In this document: positions 27,073 to 36,526 of the stretch, piece by piece
Layout: each line of letters starts with the position of its first letter
Position numbering within the stretch: the stretch's first letter is position 1
Assembly: GCF_026000435.1 (NCBI RefSeq)
Contig: NZ_AP026763.1
Coordinates: 1,426,001-1,490,000, forward strand
DNA from: Vibrio sp. STUT-A11
GTDB lineage: Bacteria > Pseudomonadota > Gammaproteobacteria > Enterobacterales > Vibrionaceae
Direction: 5' to 3'
DNA length: 64,000 nucleotides
The notes under the pieces: model-generated
Seen by the model: the letters and a program-made list of their open reading frames with translations, nothing else
What the model was told of the DNA's origin: nothing
Databases searched by the model: none
Made by a program: the position numbers and the translations under genes

Positions 27073-27543
27073 ATGTTATTTGGAAATATACACAGATTAG
27101 AACTAGTCGGTTATATCCACCCAACAATGAAAGCATTGATTCGAGAAGCTTGGGTTCTCGCGAACGATGAATCTATAGAAGACGGTAAGTATGAGCTTTC
27201 ACATCAGGGCGCTTTCGTTGTGTTAGTGTCTGCGAATACAGAGCCGTTAGAATCTCGTAAGGCTGAGTATCATAAAGAATATATTGATGTCCAAATCGTT
27301 AAATCGGGGGAAGAAAAACTTGGCTATTCGAACCATCTATCGGCGGATAAACTGGCTCTCGTACGTTTGAACAATGATGTGGACTTTCTGCGTGACGTAG
27401 AGCAAGAGCAGTTTGTTTCGTTGCGAGCGGGTGACTTTGCGGTGTTTTATCCGAACCAAGTCCATCGCCCCTTATGTGCCGTTGAAGAGCCTTGCAAGGT
27501 TGTGAAAGCGATCATCAAGATACCGTATACTTTGCCGGTTTAG
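27073..27543 (+). CDS. YhcH/YjgK/YiaL (EbgC-like) family protein
   Basis: A 156-residue single-domain protein of the DUF386 (YhcH/YjgK/YiaL) family, a cupin-like fold related to the EbgC beta-galactosidase subunit and to sugar anomerases. Family marks are ARKAEYHKEYIDVQ-type metal-binding residues (here SRKAEYHKEYIDVQIV), GDFAVFYPNQVHRPLCAV with another conserved His, and KVVKAIIKI at the end. Members speed ring opening or anomer exchange of sugars and sugar acids. Ribosome-binding site GAGGAC precedes ATG 27073. With a UxuR box upstream it probably acts on an intermediate of the agar pathway. Confidence 0.8.
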   Translation: MLFGNIHRLELVGYIHPTMKALIREAWVLANDESIEDGKYELSHQGAFVVLVSANTEPLESRKAEYHKEYIDVQIVKSGEEKLGYSNHLSADKLALVRLNNDVDFLRDVEQEQFVSLRAGDFAVFYPNQVHRPLCAVEEPCKVVKAIIKIPYTLPV

Positions 27544-27730
27544 CTTTTTCTTTGTAGCACTTTGGTATCACTGCTAGATTAACAAACATTACGTAAAAAG
27601 TGGCGTCAGAGACGATGAGCAATATTGGTACAACTAAGCTCTAGTTGGATAGTAGTGATAGCCCATCAAAGTCGACCCCATCGATGACATCTCGTAATCA
27701 ATAACCTGTGTAAGACCTGTAATATGGCAG

Positions 27731-28942
27731 TGACCTACCCCCAAGAACTATTCCAAAACTTTGTTAGTGGTTCTTGTTAAATTACCACTGTTTCGTGCCG
27801 TTCTTGTGGTCGCTGCAAACTCAGACGGTGTCAGGTAACGCAGAGCTGAGTGGGGGCGATTTTCATTGTAATCCAATCGCCAGAGGCTGATTAGGTCACG
27901 AGCATGACTCAAATCCCTAAACCAGTGCTCGTTTAAACATTTATCTCTGAACTTACCATTAAAACTTTCAATATAAGCATTTTGTGTCGGTTTCCATGCC
28001 TGGATTAATTTTAAAATCACACCATGCTGATAAGCCCATTGGTCGAGCGCTTTCCCTGTAAATTCTGGGCCTTGATCCGTTCGAATCGCTTCTGGATAAC
28101 CTCGAAAAGTAGGGATAGACTCCAGTGTGGTCATAACTTCATCCCCGAGATCCCTGTAGCACCAGGAATATCTAGGCAGTCCTTTGTATAGTCATCCACA
28201 ATCGTCAGGCGTTTAATCCGTCTGCCGTTACTGAGCGCATCCATCACAAAGTCCATAGAGCAATAGAGCAAGTGTGATTTGGTACTGAAGGAAGCAAGAG
28301 AGGCTCTCGCACAACACTCTGTGATTTTCTACTGGTCGTTAATCCTAATTCGCAGTACAAGCGATAAAATCGCTTATGGTTAACATCAAAACCTTCTCGC
28401 CTAAGAAGGCGATGGATTCGACTATAACCAAATCGACGTCGTTCCAATGCCACCTCCTTTATACGAGCCTGAAGCTTATCATCCTCGCGGTAAGCTTGAG
28501 GTTGATATCGCATTGACGCGCGTTGAATACCGACGAGCAGACAGGCTCTTCGTTCTGAAAGCTGGGTGCCTTTCTGAATGACTTTGACAGCCTTGCGTTT
28601 GTCCTAGACGGTCAGTACTTTTGGCTGAGAGCTATTTTCAGTGCTTCTAAGTCCAGCAGCGTTTCAGCCAGCAGCTTTTTGAGCCGAGCGTTCTCGTCTT
28701 CCAGCGCCTTAAGGCTGCGGGTTTCAGAGATATCCAGTCCTGCGTATTTTTACGCCATGTATAGAAAGTCGCATCCGGTATCCCATGTTTGCGGCAAAGC
28801 GCTCTGGCGGGGATACCTACTTCCGCTTTATTTAAAATGGCAGGATTTATTGTTCATTGAATCGTTTTTTCATGTTCATCATCTCCTTAGTTGGATGCAC
28901 ATTACTAAGTATAGACTGGACTAGAATAAGGGGATCTGGTTA
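27731..28942 (-). mobile_element. IS3-family (IS407-like group) element, decayed
   Basis: The element spans an orfA relic (starting MKKRFNEQ near 28875, several stops) and orfB pieces. These are 28244-28513 (RRRFGYSRIHRLLRREGF) and 27748-28134 (RTDQGPEFTGKALDQWAYQH and ESFNGKFRDKCLNEHWF, the second D and the E of the DDE triad). At least two frameshifts separate them. Ends at TGACCTACCCCC (near 27731) and about 28942 are approximate. The element separates the GH50/regulator module from the chemoreceptor. Confidence 0.8.
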
Positions 28943-29058
28943 GTACCGATTAAACCTCATATTACAAAACTCTTCACGCCACAAATATTAGGCTATAAAT
29001 CAATGTCTTTAATTGCTCGGTTTTATGATGTTTATAGACACTTATTAAGTCATTATCA

Positions 29059-30843
29059 TTAATGGAGTTTGAATCGCTTAACTATGTTTTCCAGTGATTG
29101 ATTGGTCGCGGCTAATTGCTCCATGTTAACGGTTGCTTGCTGAGAGTTCGTATCCAAAACCTGAACCATTTGGTTCATCGAAGTCATATTTGAATCAATC
29201 TCACTACTGACTTTAGTTTGTTCGGCAGCAGCTTGAGCGATCTGTTCACTGGTTTCACCAATGGCATTGATGGCATTGATCACCTCTTCGAGTGATTGTG
29301 TTATCTGTGTTGTTGACGCCGAAGTTTCTCTGCAGCGCTGTTGAGTGTCATTCAGTGAAGTGACGACCGTTTCGCTACTGGAGTGCAAAGAGTTCAACAT
29401 CTCATTGATCTGGCTAGTACTGTCTTGAGTTCTTGCCGCTAAAGCGCGAACTTCATCAGCGACAACAGCGAAGCCGCGGCCTTGTTCGCCCGCCCGCGCA
29501 GCTTCAATTGCAGCATTGAGTGCAAGTAAGTTAGTTTGCTCGGCAATCCCGCCAATCACACCCAGCACAGAATGAATTTGTTCTACGTCCGACACCATCG
29601 AGTTAATTGAGCTCGACATCACTTCAAACTCTTGATTGAGCGCGTCAACGCTTGCTACCGCAGAGTGAACGACATTATCGCTTTGTTGTGCATGAGTAAT
29701 GGCTTGCTGAGTAAGTTTGGCAGAGTGGGAGGCACTTTGTGAGACTAGCTCGGCCGTTGCACTCATTTCTGTCACTGCCGTTGCCGCTCGTTCCATCTCT
29801 TCGTTATGCTGTTGTACCATTTCTTTGTTTGACACTGTTTGCGTATGGAGTTGATGGATTTCGGTTGTAGAGTGACCACTAAGCCCTTGAACCTCTCGAA
29901 GCATGGTATTGAGTTGTCGAATGAACTCGTTGATGCTTTTCGCGATATTGCCTAAATCGTCATCGCTTTTAACGATGAGTTGTTGGGTTAAATCACCTTC
30001 ACCATTGGCTAGTTCACCAACTAACGTTCTTAACTCTACAATTGGTTTGTAGGCAAAGTGAATGATTGTCATGCCAATGGCGACTAGGAGCACAGCTGCG
30101 AACAATGTGGTCAAGAGGATCTTTTGGTTGAGCGCTGAGGTGTGTGCGTCGATGTAATCACTGTCAACGTGCCCGATCACCTGCCATTGCTGTTGATCGA
30201 ATTGAATCGGTAGGGTAATGCTATGAGTGTTTGACGAGTCTTTGTTCGTGAACAGCATTTGAGCGTTGTTATCGATGAGTTCAATGAAACTGCCTTCGCG
30301 ATTCAGCATCGAAAGGTTATCTAGTGATGGTTGCAAGTTAATTTCGAAGATATCGATGCCACCGCTACTGTCTATAGATGGGTGTGCAATGGCAATGATA
30401 GGTAAACCATCTACGTGCTCGATAGAGCCAATGTAGTCGTTTGTCTCAGCAAACTTAGCTATTTGGCGGTATCGCGCCTCTTGAGTTGCGTCTAACTCCA
30501 AAAAGGTTGGAGGATTGTTCTCTACAAACGGAATGGACGGGTCTGGGCTGAAAACCGAACCATACATCACTTTTGTGATGCGGTGGAAGCTTGATGATTC
30601 GAGTACTTGTGCTACATTTGATAGGTTGACGGGAATGCTGTTAGCCAATTGGATATAGTATGAAAACTGATTTTCAAGTTGTTGGCTTATCAGCGATATT
30701 TGAGTTTGTACAGCTCGAGTGTCTGATTCAACAAACTCATCTTGAATAAAATATCGAGAGCTCATGAACGAGACAGTGATTGAAGCAAGCAACAGTGTGA
30801 GAATGACGGTAAATATTGTTGTTTTGAAAGATAACCGTTTCAT
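29059..30843 (-). CDS. Methyl-accepting chemotaxis protein
   Basis: The better start is the ATG at 30843 (594 residues), which has AGGAAAAGGT directly before it; the GTG at 30864 lacks one. Order of parts: transmembrane helix 1 (about 8-28), a periplasmic sensor domain of about 210 residues with Cache-like features, transmembrane helix 2 (about 241-263), HAMP (about 264-320), then the long cytoplasmic signalling coil. The coil carries the invariant tip EQTNLLALNAAIEAARAGEQ. It passes ligand binding to CheA/CheW. Next to the agar-sugar operons it may sense an agar-derived sugar or sugar acid, but the ligand cannot be read from the sequence. Confidence 0.93.
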   Translation of the reverse strand: MKRLSFKTTIFTVILTLLLASITVSFMSSRYFIQDEFVESDTRAVQTQISLISQQLENQFSYYIQLANSIPVNLSNVAQVLESSSFHRITKVMYGSVFSPDPSIPFVENNPPTFLELDATQEARYRQIAKFAETNDYIGSIEHVDGLPIIAIAHPSIDSSGGIDIFEINLQPSLDNLSMLNREGSFIELIDNNAQMLFTNKDSSNTHSITLPIQFDQQQWQVIGHVDSDYIDAHTSALNQKILLTTLFAAVLLVAIGMTIIHFAYKPIVELRTLVGELANGEGDLTQQLIVKSDDDLGNIAKSINEFIRQLNTMLREVQGLSGHSTTEIHQLHTQTVSNKEMVQQHNEEMERAATAVTEMSATAELVSQSASHSAKLTQQAITHAQQSDNVVHSAVASVDALNQEFEVMSSSINSMVSDVEQIHSVLGVIGGIAEQTNLLALNAAIEAARAGEQGRGFAVVADEVRALAARTQDSTSQINEMLNSLHSSSETVVTSLNDTQQRCRETSASTTQITQSLEEVINAINAIGETSEQIAQAAAEQTKVSSEIDSNMTSMNQMVQVLDTNSQQATVNMEQLAATNQSLENIVKRFKLH

Positions 30844-30910
30844 ACCTTTTCCTAGAAGTTTCACGCGTTAAAAGTAGTGACAAGTGCTTTATTTGCGTTG
30901 GGTTATGCAA

Positions 30911-30953
30911 TTAAAAAAGGCTACACCCCGTGACTATCGAAGGGAATGCAGCC
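30911..30953 (-). terminator. Terminator of the three-gene oxidoreductase operon
   Basis: On the minus strand GGCTGCATTCCC pairs with GGGGTGTAGCC and is followed by TTTTTTA. It lies 60 bases past the end of the gene at 31014. Confidence 0.75.
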
Positions 30954-31013
30954 AAAAATTAACTAACAATGAAGAAGTTAGCTAAAGAGTAGGACCTAAA
31001 TCCAAAAGCAAAG

Positions 31014-32021
31014 TTAGCTAATAAGGTAGTCATATACACTTTGCGCAACTGGGATGCCCTGCTCTTCACACTGTGCCTTGTACTCGACCTGAGGGTCATT
31101 GGGGGCGCGAACTTTATCTACTCCAGGAACTGGGCGAACCTCACGTAATTCTCGCATCATTACCGCCATAGTGGCGGAGAAGAGCGGTGTGCCCAGGCGA
31201 GTTGGGTCGATAATGATGACAAGGCTAGCTAGTTTACGCATCTTGTCGTATTCACCGTACATGCGAGTGATGTGGTTGCCGAAGTTAGCACCCATCAAAA
31301 CACCTGTTAGTGCGTCAATTGCCAATGCGATACCTGAACCTTTGTGGCCTCCAAATGGGAGTAGGTTTTCTACCTCGTGAGGGTTGGTTGTTTCGTTACC
31401 TTCTTTGTCGATAGCCAAACCTTTACCAATCTTTTGTCCCGTTTCTTTGGCATGCAGCAGCTTACCAAATGCCGTTGCGCTGGTGGCCATATCAACGATC
31501 ATTGGGTGAGAGCCTTCAACCGGGAACCCAAAGGCAATAGGGTTAGTACCCAAGAAGCGCTCTGCGCCGCCATGAGGTGCAACACAAGTATCGGTTTGAG
31601 TCATTGCAATCGCAATCATGCCTTGTGATGTTGCTTGTTCCATGAAGTAAGACAGTGCACCGCAGTGAGACGTGTTTTTCACGGTCACAAAACCTAGACC
31701 TGTCTCGGCTGCCATTTCAATACCGTGCTCAGTTGCTGCAATGAGTGCAGAGTGACCCATGCCATCATCAGAGTCTAGTATCGCGACTGATGGAGACACT
31801 TGTTCGATACTGAATTTCGCTTGTTTGTTTAAGCCACCAGCCGCTAGGCGAGTGCAGTAATGTTCTACGCGCATTACACCATGAGAGTGAACACCCGTTT
31901 TGTCAGCGTGCACCAACACATCAGTAACTTCTTGTGCAGTTGCAGCATCTAGCCCAGCCGCAGTCAGCTTGCTAAGGGCCAGTTCACGAAGCTGTCCTTC
32001 ATTAACACGTACAGTTGTCAT
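31014..32021 (-). CDS. Malate/L-lactate dehydrogenase (Ldh2) family oxidoreductase
   Basis: The 335-residue NAD(P)-dependent protein belongs to the Ldh2 fold, which includes sulfolactate, ureidoglycolate and 2,3-diketo-L-gulonate dehydrogenases. Typical stretches are HADKTGVHSHGVMRVEHYC (catalytic His), KNTSHCGALSYF, FLGTNPIAFGFP and LLPFGGHKGSGIALAIDAL. These enzymes reduce or oxidise 2-oxo/2-hydroxy acids. It is the last gene of a minus-strand operon, 18 bases after the zinc dehydrogenase. In the published route from anhydrogalactose through 2-keto-3-deoxy-L-galactonate and 2,5-diketo-3-deoxygalactonate to KDG, two redox steps are needed; this is a candidate for one. The exact substrate is unknown. 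Confidence 0.85.
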   Translation of the reverse strand: MTTVRVNEGQLRELALSKLTAAGLDAATAQEVTDVLVHADKTGVHSHGVMRVEHYCTRLAAGGLNKQAKFSIEQVSPSVAILDSDDGMGHSALIAATEHGIEMAAETGLGFVTVKNTSHCGALSYFMEQATSQGMIAIAMTQTDTCVAPHGGAERFLGTNPIAFGFPVEGSHPMIVDMATSATAFGKLLHAKETGQKIGKGLAIDKEGNETTNPHEVENLLPFGGHKGSGIALAIDALTGVLMGANFGNHITRMYGEYDKMRKLASLVIIIDPTRLGTPLFSATMAVMMRELREVRPVPGVDKVRAPNDPQVEYKAQCEEQGIPVAQSVYDYLIS

Positions 32022-32039
32022 AATTTAATCCTTAATTCC

Positions 32040-33056
32040 TTAAAAGTTGATAACGCCTTTAACCAATTCGCGGTTTTCTACGACATCTTCGTTGTAGCGT
32101 TCGCCGAACGTTTGAAAGTCGTACTCTTTGTTTTTCATAATGTTTTGAGAAACCTTGCCATCGGCCATGAGCTCAATCACTTTTTCGAAATCTTGACGAG
32201 TCGCATTACGGCTGCTCAGCAATGTGGTTTCTTTTTTGTGGAACGTTGGATCATCTAGAACCAAATCACCTATATAGAGACCGATAAAAACGATCTTACC
32301 GCCGTGGCGAATCAGCTCTACGCTTCGACTCATCGAGCCTTTGTTGCCTGTAGCGTCAAGGACGGTGCAGGGTAAGCGACCGTTAAACGCGTCTTTGAGC
32401 GCTGCTTCGTAGTTATCTTCAAGAGGGTTTAGTGCTAGCACACCTAGGTTTACCTCAACGTGTTCACGGCGACCTGCATCGACATCAGCAACCGCAACCG
32501 TTGCGCCTTCTGCTTTTGCAATTGCTGCGGCAGCAAGACCAATTGGACCTGAGCCAACAACAAGAACATTGTTACCTTGACGTACTTCAGCACGGCGCAC
32601 TGCATGAGCACTGATAGCAAAGCACTCAACCAACGAACCTTCAGATGCGGATACATTTTCTGGAAGCTTAACCAGGTTATCTTCGTATACCGCTAAGAAC
32701 TCAGAGAAACCTCCATCTTGGTGTACACCGTACAGCGAAACGTTTTCACAACAGTTCGTTTTGCCTTCTTCACAAGCTGCACAAGTGCCACATGGAATAC
32801 ACGGAATAACAGAGAAGCGTTCACCAACTTTTGCACTCTTACAAGCCGCACCGACTTTTTCGGCAGTGCCACAGATTTCATGACCTAATACACGAGGGTA
32901 AGAGAAGAACGGCTGACGACCTGCATAAGCGTGAATGTCAGTGCCACAGATACCAACCGCATTGATTTTAAGAAGTACCTCGTTGTCTTGTATTTCTGGA
33001 ATATCACGTTCAATGTACTCGATTGAGTGAGGTTCGTTACAGATTAGCGTTTTCAT
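32040..33056 (-). CDS. Zinc-dependent dehydrogenase, L-galactonate 5-dehydrogenase (LgoD/YjjN)-like
   Basis: The 338-residue medium-chain dehydrogenase has the catalytic zinc site VGICGTDIHAY with GHEICG, the structural zinc cysteines CGTCAACEEGKTNCC (about residues 92-106) and a Rossmann VVGSGPIGLAAAAIA. It aligns closely along its length with E. coli LgoD (YjjN), which oxidises L-galactonate to D-tagaturonate, including the end ENRELVKGVINF. In this cluster it could act on L-galactonate or, more likely given the neighbours, oxidise C5 of 2-keto-3-deoxy-L-galactonate. Good ribosome-binding site (AAGG). Middle gene of a three-gene operon. Confidence 0.88.
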   Translation of the reverse strand: MKTLICNEPHSIEYIERDIPEIQDNEVLLKINAVGICGTDIHAYAGRQPFFSYPRVLGHEICGTAEKVGAACKSAKVGERFSVIPCIPCGTCAACEEGKTNCCENVSLYGVHQDGGFSEFLAVYEDNLVKLPENVSASEGSLVECFAISAHAVRRAEVRQGNNVLVVGSGPIGLAAAAIAKAEGATVAVADVDAGRREHVEVNLGVLALNPLEDNYEAALKDAFNGRLPCTVLDATGNKGSMSRSVELIRHGGKIVFIGLYIGDLVLDDPTFHKKETTLLSSRNATRQDFEKVIELMADGKVSQNIMKNKEYDFQTFGERYNEDVVENRELVKGVINF

Positions 33057-33078
33057 GTTAATACCTTAATTTTTTGAA

Positions 33079-34539
33079 TTAGTGAGTAAGCTCAGCGAAC
33101 ATCGCTTTGATGCCATTCTCTTCGATGAATTCGAAGGCGCTTAGAATTTGTTGTTTGAATAACTTGTGTTGCTCTGCGTTGTCACCGAAAACTTTTTCTA
33201 CTTTCAGCAGCGTTTCAGCGATTTGTAGTTTGTCATTAGCTCGAGAGACAATGTCGGTGAACTCTTCTGCCAATGGGTCAGCTAGAGCTTCACCTGACTT
33301 AATCGTGTTGATGACGTAGTGCATCCATCCGGCGATGAGAACAGGCAAGCAGCGCGTTGCGATTCCGCGATCGTACAATGTGAGGAAAGGATCAACCGCT
33401 CGTTGTGGAAGTTTTTGCGAACCGTCCATCGCGATTTGTCCGGTCTTGTGCTTGATGTTCTGGTTACTAAATCGTGCGACTAGCAGTTCGGCATACTGTT
33501 CTAGATCGACACTTAGGCTTGGGCTAAGTGATTTGGCTTGCTCTTCTCTCATTAGAGTCAGAGTGACTTGGCGCAACTCTTCGTCTTGCATACATTGATA
33601 GATGTATTCATAGCCCGCTAACGTGCCGTTATATGCAAGGAATGAGTGGCTACCATTGAGCATGCGGAGCTTCATCTCCTCATACGGAAGCACGTCTTCT
33701 ACCAACATTGCGCCTGCTGCTGTCCAGTCAGGTCGACCTGCGACAAAGTTGTCTTCAACAACCCATTGACGAAAGTCTTCACACACTACGCCACAAGGGT
33801 CGCGATACCCTGTTTCTTGTTCAATTACATCAAATTGGTCAGGAGTCATAGCGGGGACAATGCGGTCGACCATCGTGCTTGGGAACGATGCGTTCTCTTC
33901 GATCCATGCACAAAGTTCTGGGTTACAAAGTTCTGCGAAGTCCAGTACTGCATTACGAGTGAGATGTCCATTTTCAGGAATGTTGTCACAGGACATAACA
34001 CTAAATGCAGGTAGACCGAGTGCTTTGCGCTGCTTAAGAGCCTCGGTGATCAGACCAATCGCAGATTGTGGTTGAGTCGGGTTATCAAGGTCATGAGCAA
34101 TCAGTGGGTTTGTGGTGTCAAGAACACGTGATTGTGGTTCAACACAGTAACCTTTCTCTGTAATTGTCAAAGAGACAATCTTAACCTGTGGCTCAATCAA
34201 CTTGTTTATTGCTGTAGCGATGCCAGTATCTGGTGTATGGATTTGCTCAGTGATCGTGCGCACTAGACGGGTTTCTGTTTTGGTCGCAGATTTCTCGACC
34301 ACAGTAAATAAACCGTTTTGCGTTTTCAAATCATCGATCAGTGCAGAAGGTCCAAACATGTTTATTTCACAAATGCCCCAACGAGAGCCTGTTATGTCAT
34401 TTGTTAAGTCGTTATAAACAGCTTGATGTCCGCGGTGAAAAGCACCAAAACCAATATGCACAATGTTTGTTGCAAGTTCTTCACGAGCATACGTAGTTTT
34501 CGTTGTGTATCTCGCTTTCTCAATATTTAAACCGTTCAT
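33079..34539 (-). CDS. Mannitol dehydrogenase family, UxuB-like fructuronate/tagaturonate reductase
   Basis: Started at ATG 34539 (behind AAAGG), the protein has 486 residues and aligns throughout with E. coli UxuB (D-mannonate oxidoreductase). Shared parts include HIGFGAFHRGHQAVYND, VSLTITEKGYCVEP, FSVMSCDNIPENG and KLRMLNGSHSFLAYNG with the catalytic Lys. UxuB reduces a 5-keto hexuronate with NADH. First gene of the operon, 22 bases before the zinc dehydrogenase and under several UxuR-type boxes. No mannonate or altronate dehydratase is nearby, so a substrate other than the classical one is likely, for example reduction of a 2,5-diketo-3-deoxy sugar acid to KDG. Confidence 0.87.
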   Translation of the reverse strand: MNGLNIEKARYTTKTTYAREELATNIVHIGFGAFHRGHQAVYNDLTNDITGSRWGICEINMFGPSALIDDLKTQNGLFTVVEKSATKTETRLVRTITEQIHTPDTGIATAINKLIEPQVKIVSLTITEKGYCVEPQSRVLDTTNPLIAHDLDNPTQPQSAIGLITEALKQRKALGLPAFSVMSCDNIPENGHLTRNAVLDFAELCNPELCAWIEENASFPSTMVDRIVPAMTPDQFDVIEQETGYRDPCGVVCEDFRQWVVEDNFVAGRPDWTAAGAMLVEDVLPYEEMKLRMLNGSHSFLAYNGTLAGYEYIYQCMQDEELRQVTLTLMREEQAKSLSPSLSVDLEQYAELLVARFSNQNIKHKTGQIAMDGSQKLPQRAVDPFLTLYDRGIATRCLPVLIAGWMHYVINTIKSGEALADPLAEEFTDIVSRANDKLQIAETLLKVEKVFGDNAEQHKLFKQQILSAFEFIEENGIKAMFAELTH

Positions 34540-34557
34540 GTTCAACCTTTGTAGTTA

Positions 34558-34812
34558 ATTGATTAACCAATGCGTCATTTATACTGTGGAGAAGTGGTTA
34601 TTTCAGTGATAAAAGTCACAGATAGCATACCAAATAATTTTTATTGGTCAACCATAATGGGGCTGTATCTGTTTTTGTGATTTAATTAACGTTATATGTG
34701 ATGTTTTTGAGTGGTTTCATAAAATCTTTGGACCTTATTTTTGGCCCTTATGAGGGTTAAAACAAGAACTGTGATCTTAGTTGGTAAATCAAAAGTTTGA
34801 TTGGTTGACCAT
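34558..34812. promoter_or_regulatory. Three UxuR-type boxes in the divergent promoter region
   Basis: ATTGATTAACCAAT (34558-34571), ATTGGTCAACCATA (34643-34656) and ATTGGTTGACCATG (34800-34813) lie between the divergent operons. All fit ATTGGT-NN-ACCAAT with one or two mismatches. The arrangement suggests joint control of both operons by the UxuR-like regulator. Confidence 0.75.
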
Positions 34813-34882
34813 GTGGCGTCTCTAACTTAATATCTTTTACATTCCTTTGCTGGAGCGTATTTCAGCAAATATATTTGGTTTC

Positions 34883-34906
34883 AAGATTAAGATTAAGATT
34901 AAGGTT
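34883..34906. repeat. Hexanucleotide tandem repeat overlapping the KDG kinase ribosome-binding site
   Basis: Three AAGATT units (34883-34900) and a fourth variant AAGGTT (34901-34906) that supplies the AAGG ribosome-binding site. A change in unit number would alter the leader but not the AAGG-to-ATG distance. Confidence 0.7.
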
Positions 34907-34908
34907 GA

Positions 34909-35880
34909 ATGACAATGAGTTTGGAAATAAAACAAGATACGGAGTCTAGCTATAGCGATATTCTTAGCTTTGGTGAGCCAATGTTTGAGTTTAGCCAAGT
35001 TGGACAAGCAGGTTCAGGCCAGCCTGATTTCTTGAGTGGTTTTGGTGGTGATGCTTCGAACTTTGCTATCGCAGCAGCAAGACAAGGCGCATCAGTTGGA
35101 ATGTTGACACAACTTGGCGACGATGAATTCGGTAAGCGTTTTGTTGAGCTGTGGGAACAGCAGGGTGTTAGCAGTTCAGCTGTGTGTATACTACCAAATA
35201 AAGCAACGGGCGTTTATTTTATTACGCACGATGATGAGGGACACCATTTTTCTTTCTTGCGTAAGAACTCTGCGGCCAGTTTAATGACACCGCAAGACTT
35301 ACCATCAGATGCGATTGCCAATGCTAAGCTTCTTCATATCACTGCTATTACTCAGGCGATTAGTGATTCAAGTTGTGACTCAGTGTTTGCAGCAATTGAA
35401 ACAGCGAAAGCGCACGGCACTCAAGTGTCCTATGACACCAACTTGCGCTTAAAGCTATGGTCACTGCAACGCGCTCGCGCCATCATTAATGAAACCGCGT
35501 CACTAGTCGATGTCTGCTTCCCTAGTATTGACGAAGCACGCTTGGTGACTGGCCTTGAACATGCTGACGATATCATCGATTTCTACCTAAAAGCAGGCGC
35601 GAAAGTTGTCGTACTTAAACAGGGTGGTGACGGTGCGACAGTGGCTAATGAGCATATTAGGCATTTCATCCTTCCGCATAAAGTGACACCTGTTGATGCG
35701 ACCGCTGCTGGTGATTCATTTGCAGGCTCATTCTGTACGCATTATGTCAACGGAGAGTCTTTAGAGCAGTGTCTTGCGTATGCAAATGCCACCGCGTCTA
35801 TCACGATTACTGGTTTTGGTGCAGTTGCCCCTTTACCGACATTTGAGCAAGTGCTTGAGAAAATCAACGAATCTAAATAG
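34909..35880 (+). CDS. kdgK: 2-keto-3-deoxygluconate (KDG) kinase, PfkB family
   Basis: The 323-residue PfkB/ribokinase-fold protein shows the N-terminal sugar-binding GFGGDASNFAIAAARQGASV and the C-terminal ATP/catalytic DATAAGDSFAGSF with the base Asp (about residue 268). KdgK phosphorylates KDG to KDPG. It is directly followed by a KDPG aldolase, which supports this over other PfkB activities. Two ATG codons (34909 and 34915) share one ribosome-binding site, and the second may be used. First gene of the plus-strand operon, opposite the oxidoreductase operon. Confidence 0.88.
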   Translation: MTMSLEIKQDTESSYSDILSFGEPMFEFSQVGQAGSGQPDFLSGFGGDASNFAIAAARQGASVGMLTQLGDDEFGKRFVELWEQQGVSSSAVCILPNKATGVYFITHDDEGHHFSFLRKNSAASLMTPQDLPSDAIANAKLLHITAITQAISDSSCDSVFAAIETAKAHGTQVSYDTNLRLKLWSLQRARAIINETASLVDVCFPSIDEARLVTGLEHADDIIDFYLKAGAKVVVLKQGGDGATVANEHIRHFILPHKVTPVDATAAGDSFAGSFCTHYVNGESLEQCLAYANATASITITGFGAVAPLPTFEQVLEKINESK

Positions 35881-35891
35881 GGAGCAAAGAA

Positions 35892-36512
35892 ATGGATCTC
35901 AATCAACGTTTAGCTAAGCTCAAAGTTGTGCCTGTGATTGCTGTAGATAATGCGCAAGATATTTTGCCTTTAGGTAAGGCGCTGGTAGAGAATGGTTTAC
36001 CAGTCGCAGAAATTACCTTTCGCTCTGACGCGGCGACTGAAGCCATTCGTTTACTTCGTACTACTTATCCAGACATCTTGATTGGTGCGGGTACGGTATT
36101 GAACGAAGCTCAAGTAATTGAGGCAAAAGAGGCGGGTGCTGACTTTATTGTTTCTCCAGGCTTGAACCCAAGCACAGTAAAAGCATGTCAAAAACATAAA
36201 ATAACCATCGTCCCTGGTGTAAACAGCCCATCGTTGGTTGAGCAAGCTCTTGAGCTTGGTGTTGATACTGTTAAATTTTTCCCAGCAGAAGCGTCGGGCG
36301 GTCTAGCGATGTTGAAGTCGTTGCTTGGCCCTTATCAACAAATCAAAGTGATGCCTACAGGTGGTATCAATCAAAACAACATTCATGATTATCTGGCTCT
36401 TCCTGCTGTACTTGCTTGTGGTGGTACGTGGATGGTGGATAAATCACTGGTACATAAAGGCGCTTGGGATGAAATTGGCCGATTGGTCAGAGAAATTGTC
36501 GCCGCAGTATAG
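35892..36512 (+). CDS. KDPG (2-keto-3-deoxy-6-phosphogluconate) aldolase
   Basis: This 206-residue class I aldolase cleaves KDPG to pyruvate and glyceraldehyde-3-phosphate. Expected residues are present: Glu40 in VAEITFRS, the phosphate-binding GAGTVLN, and the Schiff-base Lys128 in DTVKFFPAEASGG, followed by MPTGGIN. The length matches Eda. It starts 11 bases after the kinase behind GGGAGC. It may be a second, pathway-specific copy besides the housekeeping eda expected elsewhere; KDPGal activity cannot be excluded. Confidence 0.9.
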   Translation: MDLNQRLAKLKVVPVIAVDNAQDILPLGKALVENGLPVAEITFRSDAATEAIRLLRTTYPDILIGAGTVLNEAQVIEAKEAGADFIVSPGLNPSTVKACQKHKITIVPGVNSPSLVEQALELGVDTVKFFPAEASGGLAMLKSLLGPYQQIKVMPTGGINQNNIHDYLALPAVLACGGTWMVDKSLVHKGAWDEIGRLVREIVAAV

Positions 36513-36526
36513 AACAGGTATGAGTA

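Noticed and set aside
34202..34417. Plus-strand frames opposite the oxidoreductase operon (33.1-34.4 kb)
   Set aside because: All lie antisense to well-supported genes and have Ser/Arg-rich shadow composition.
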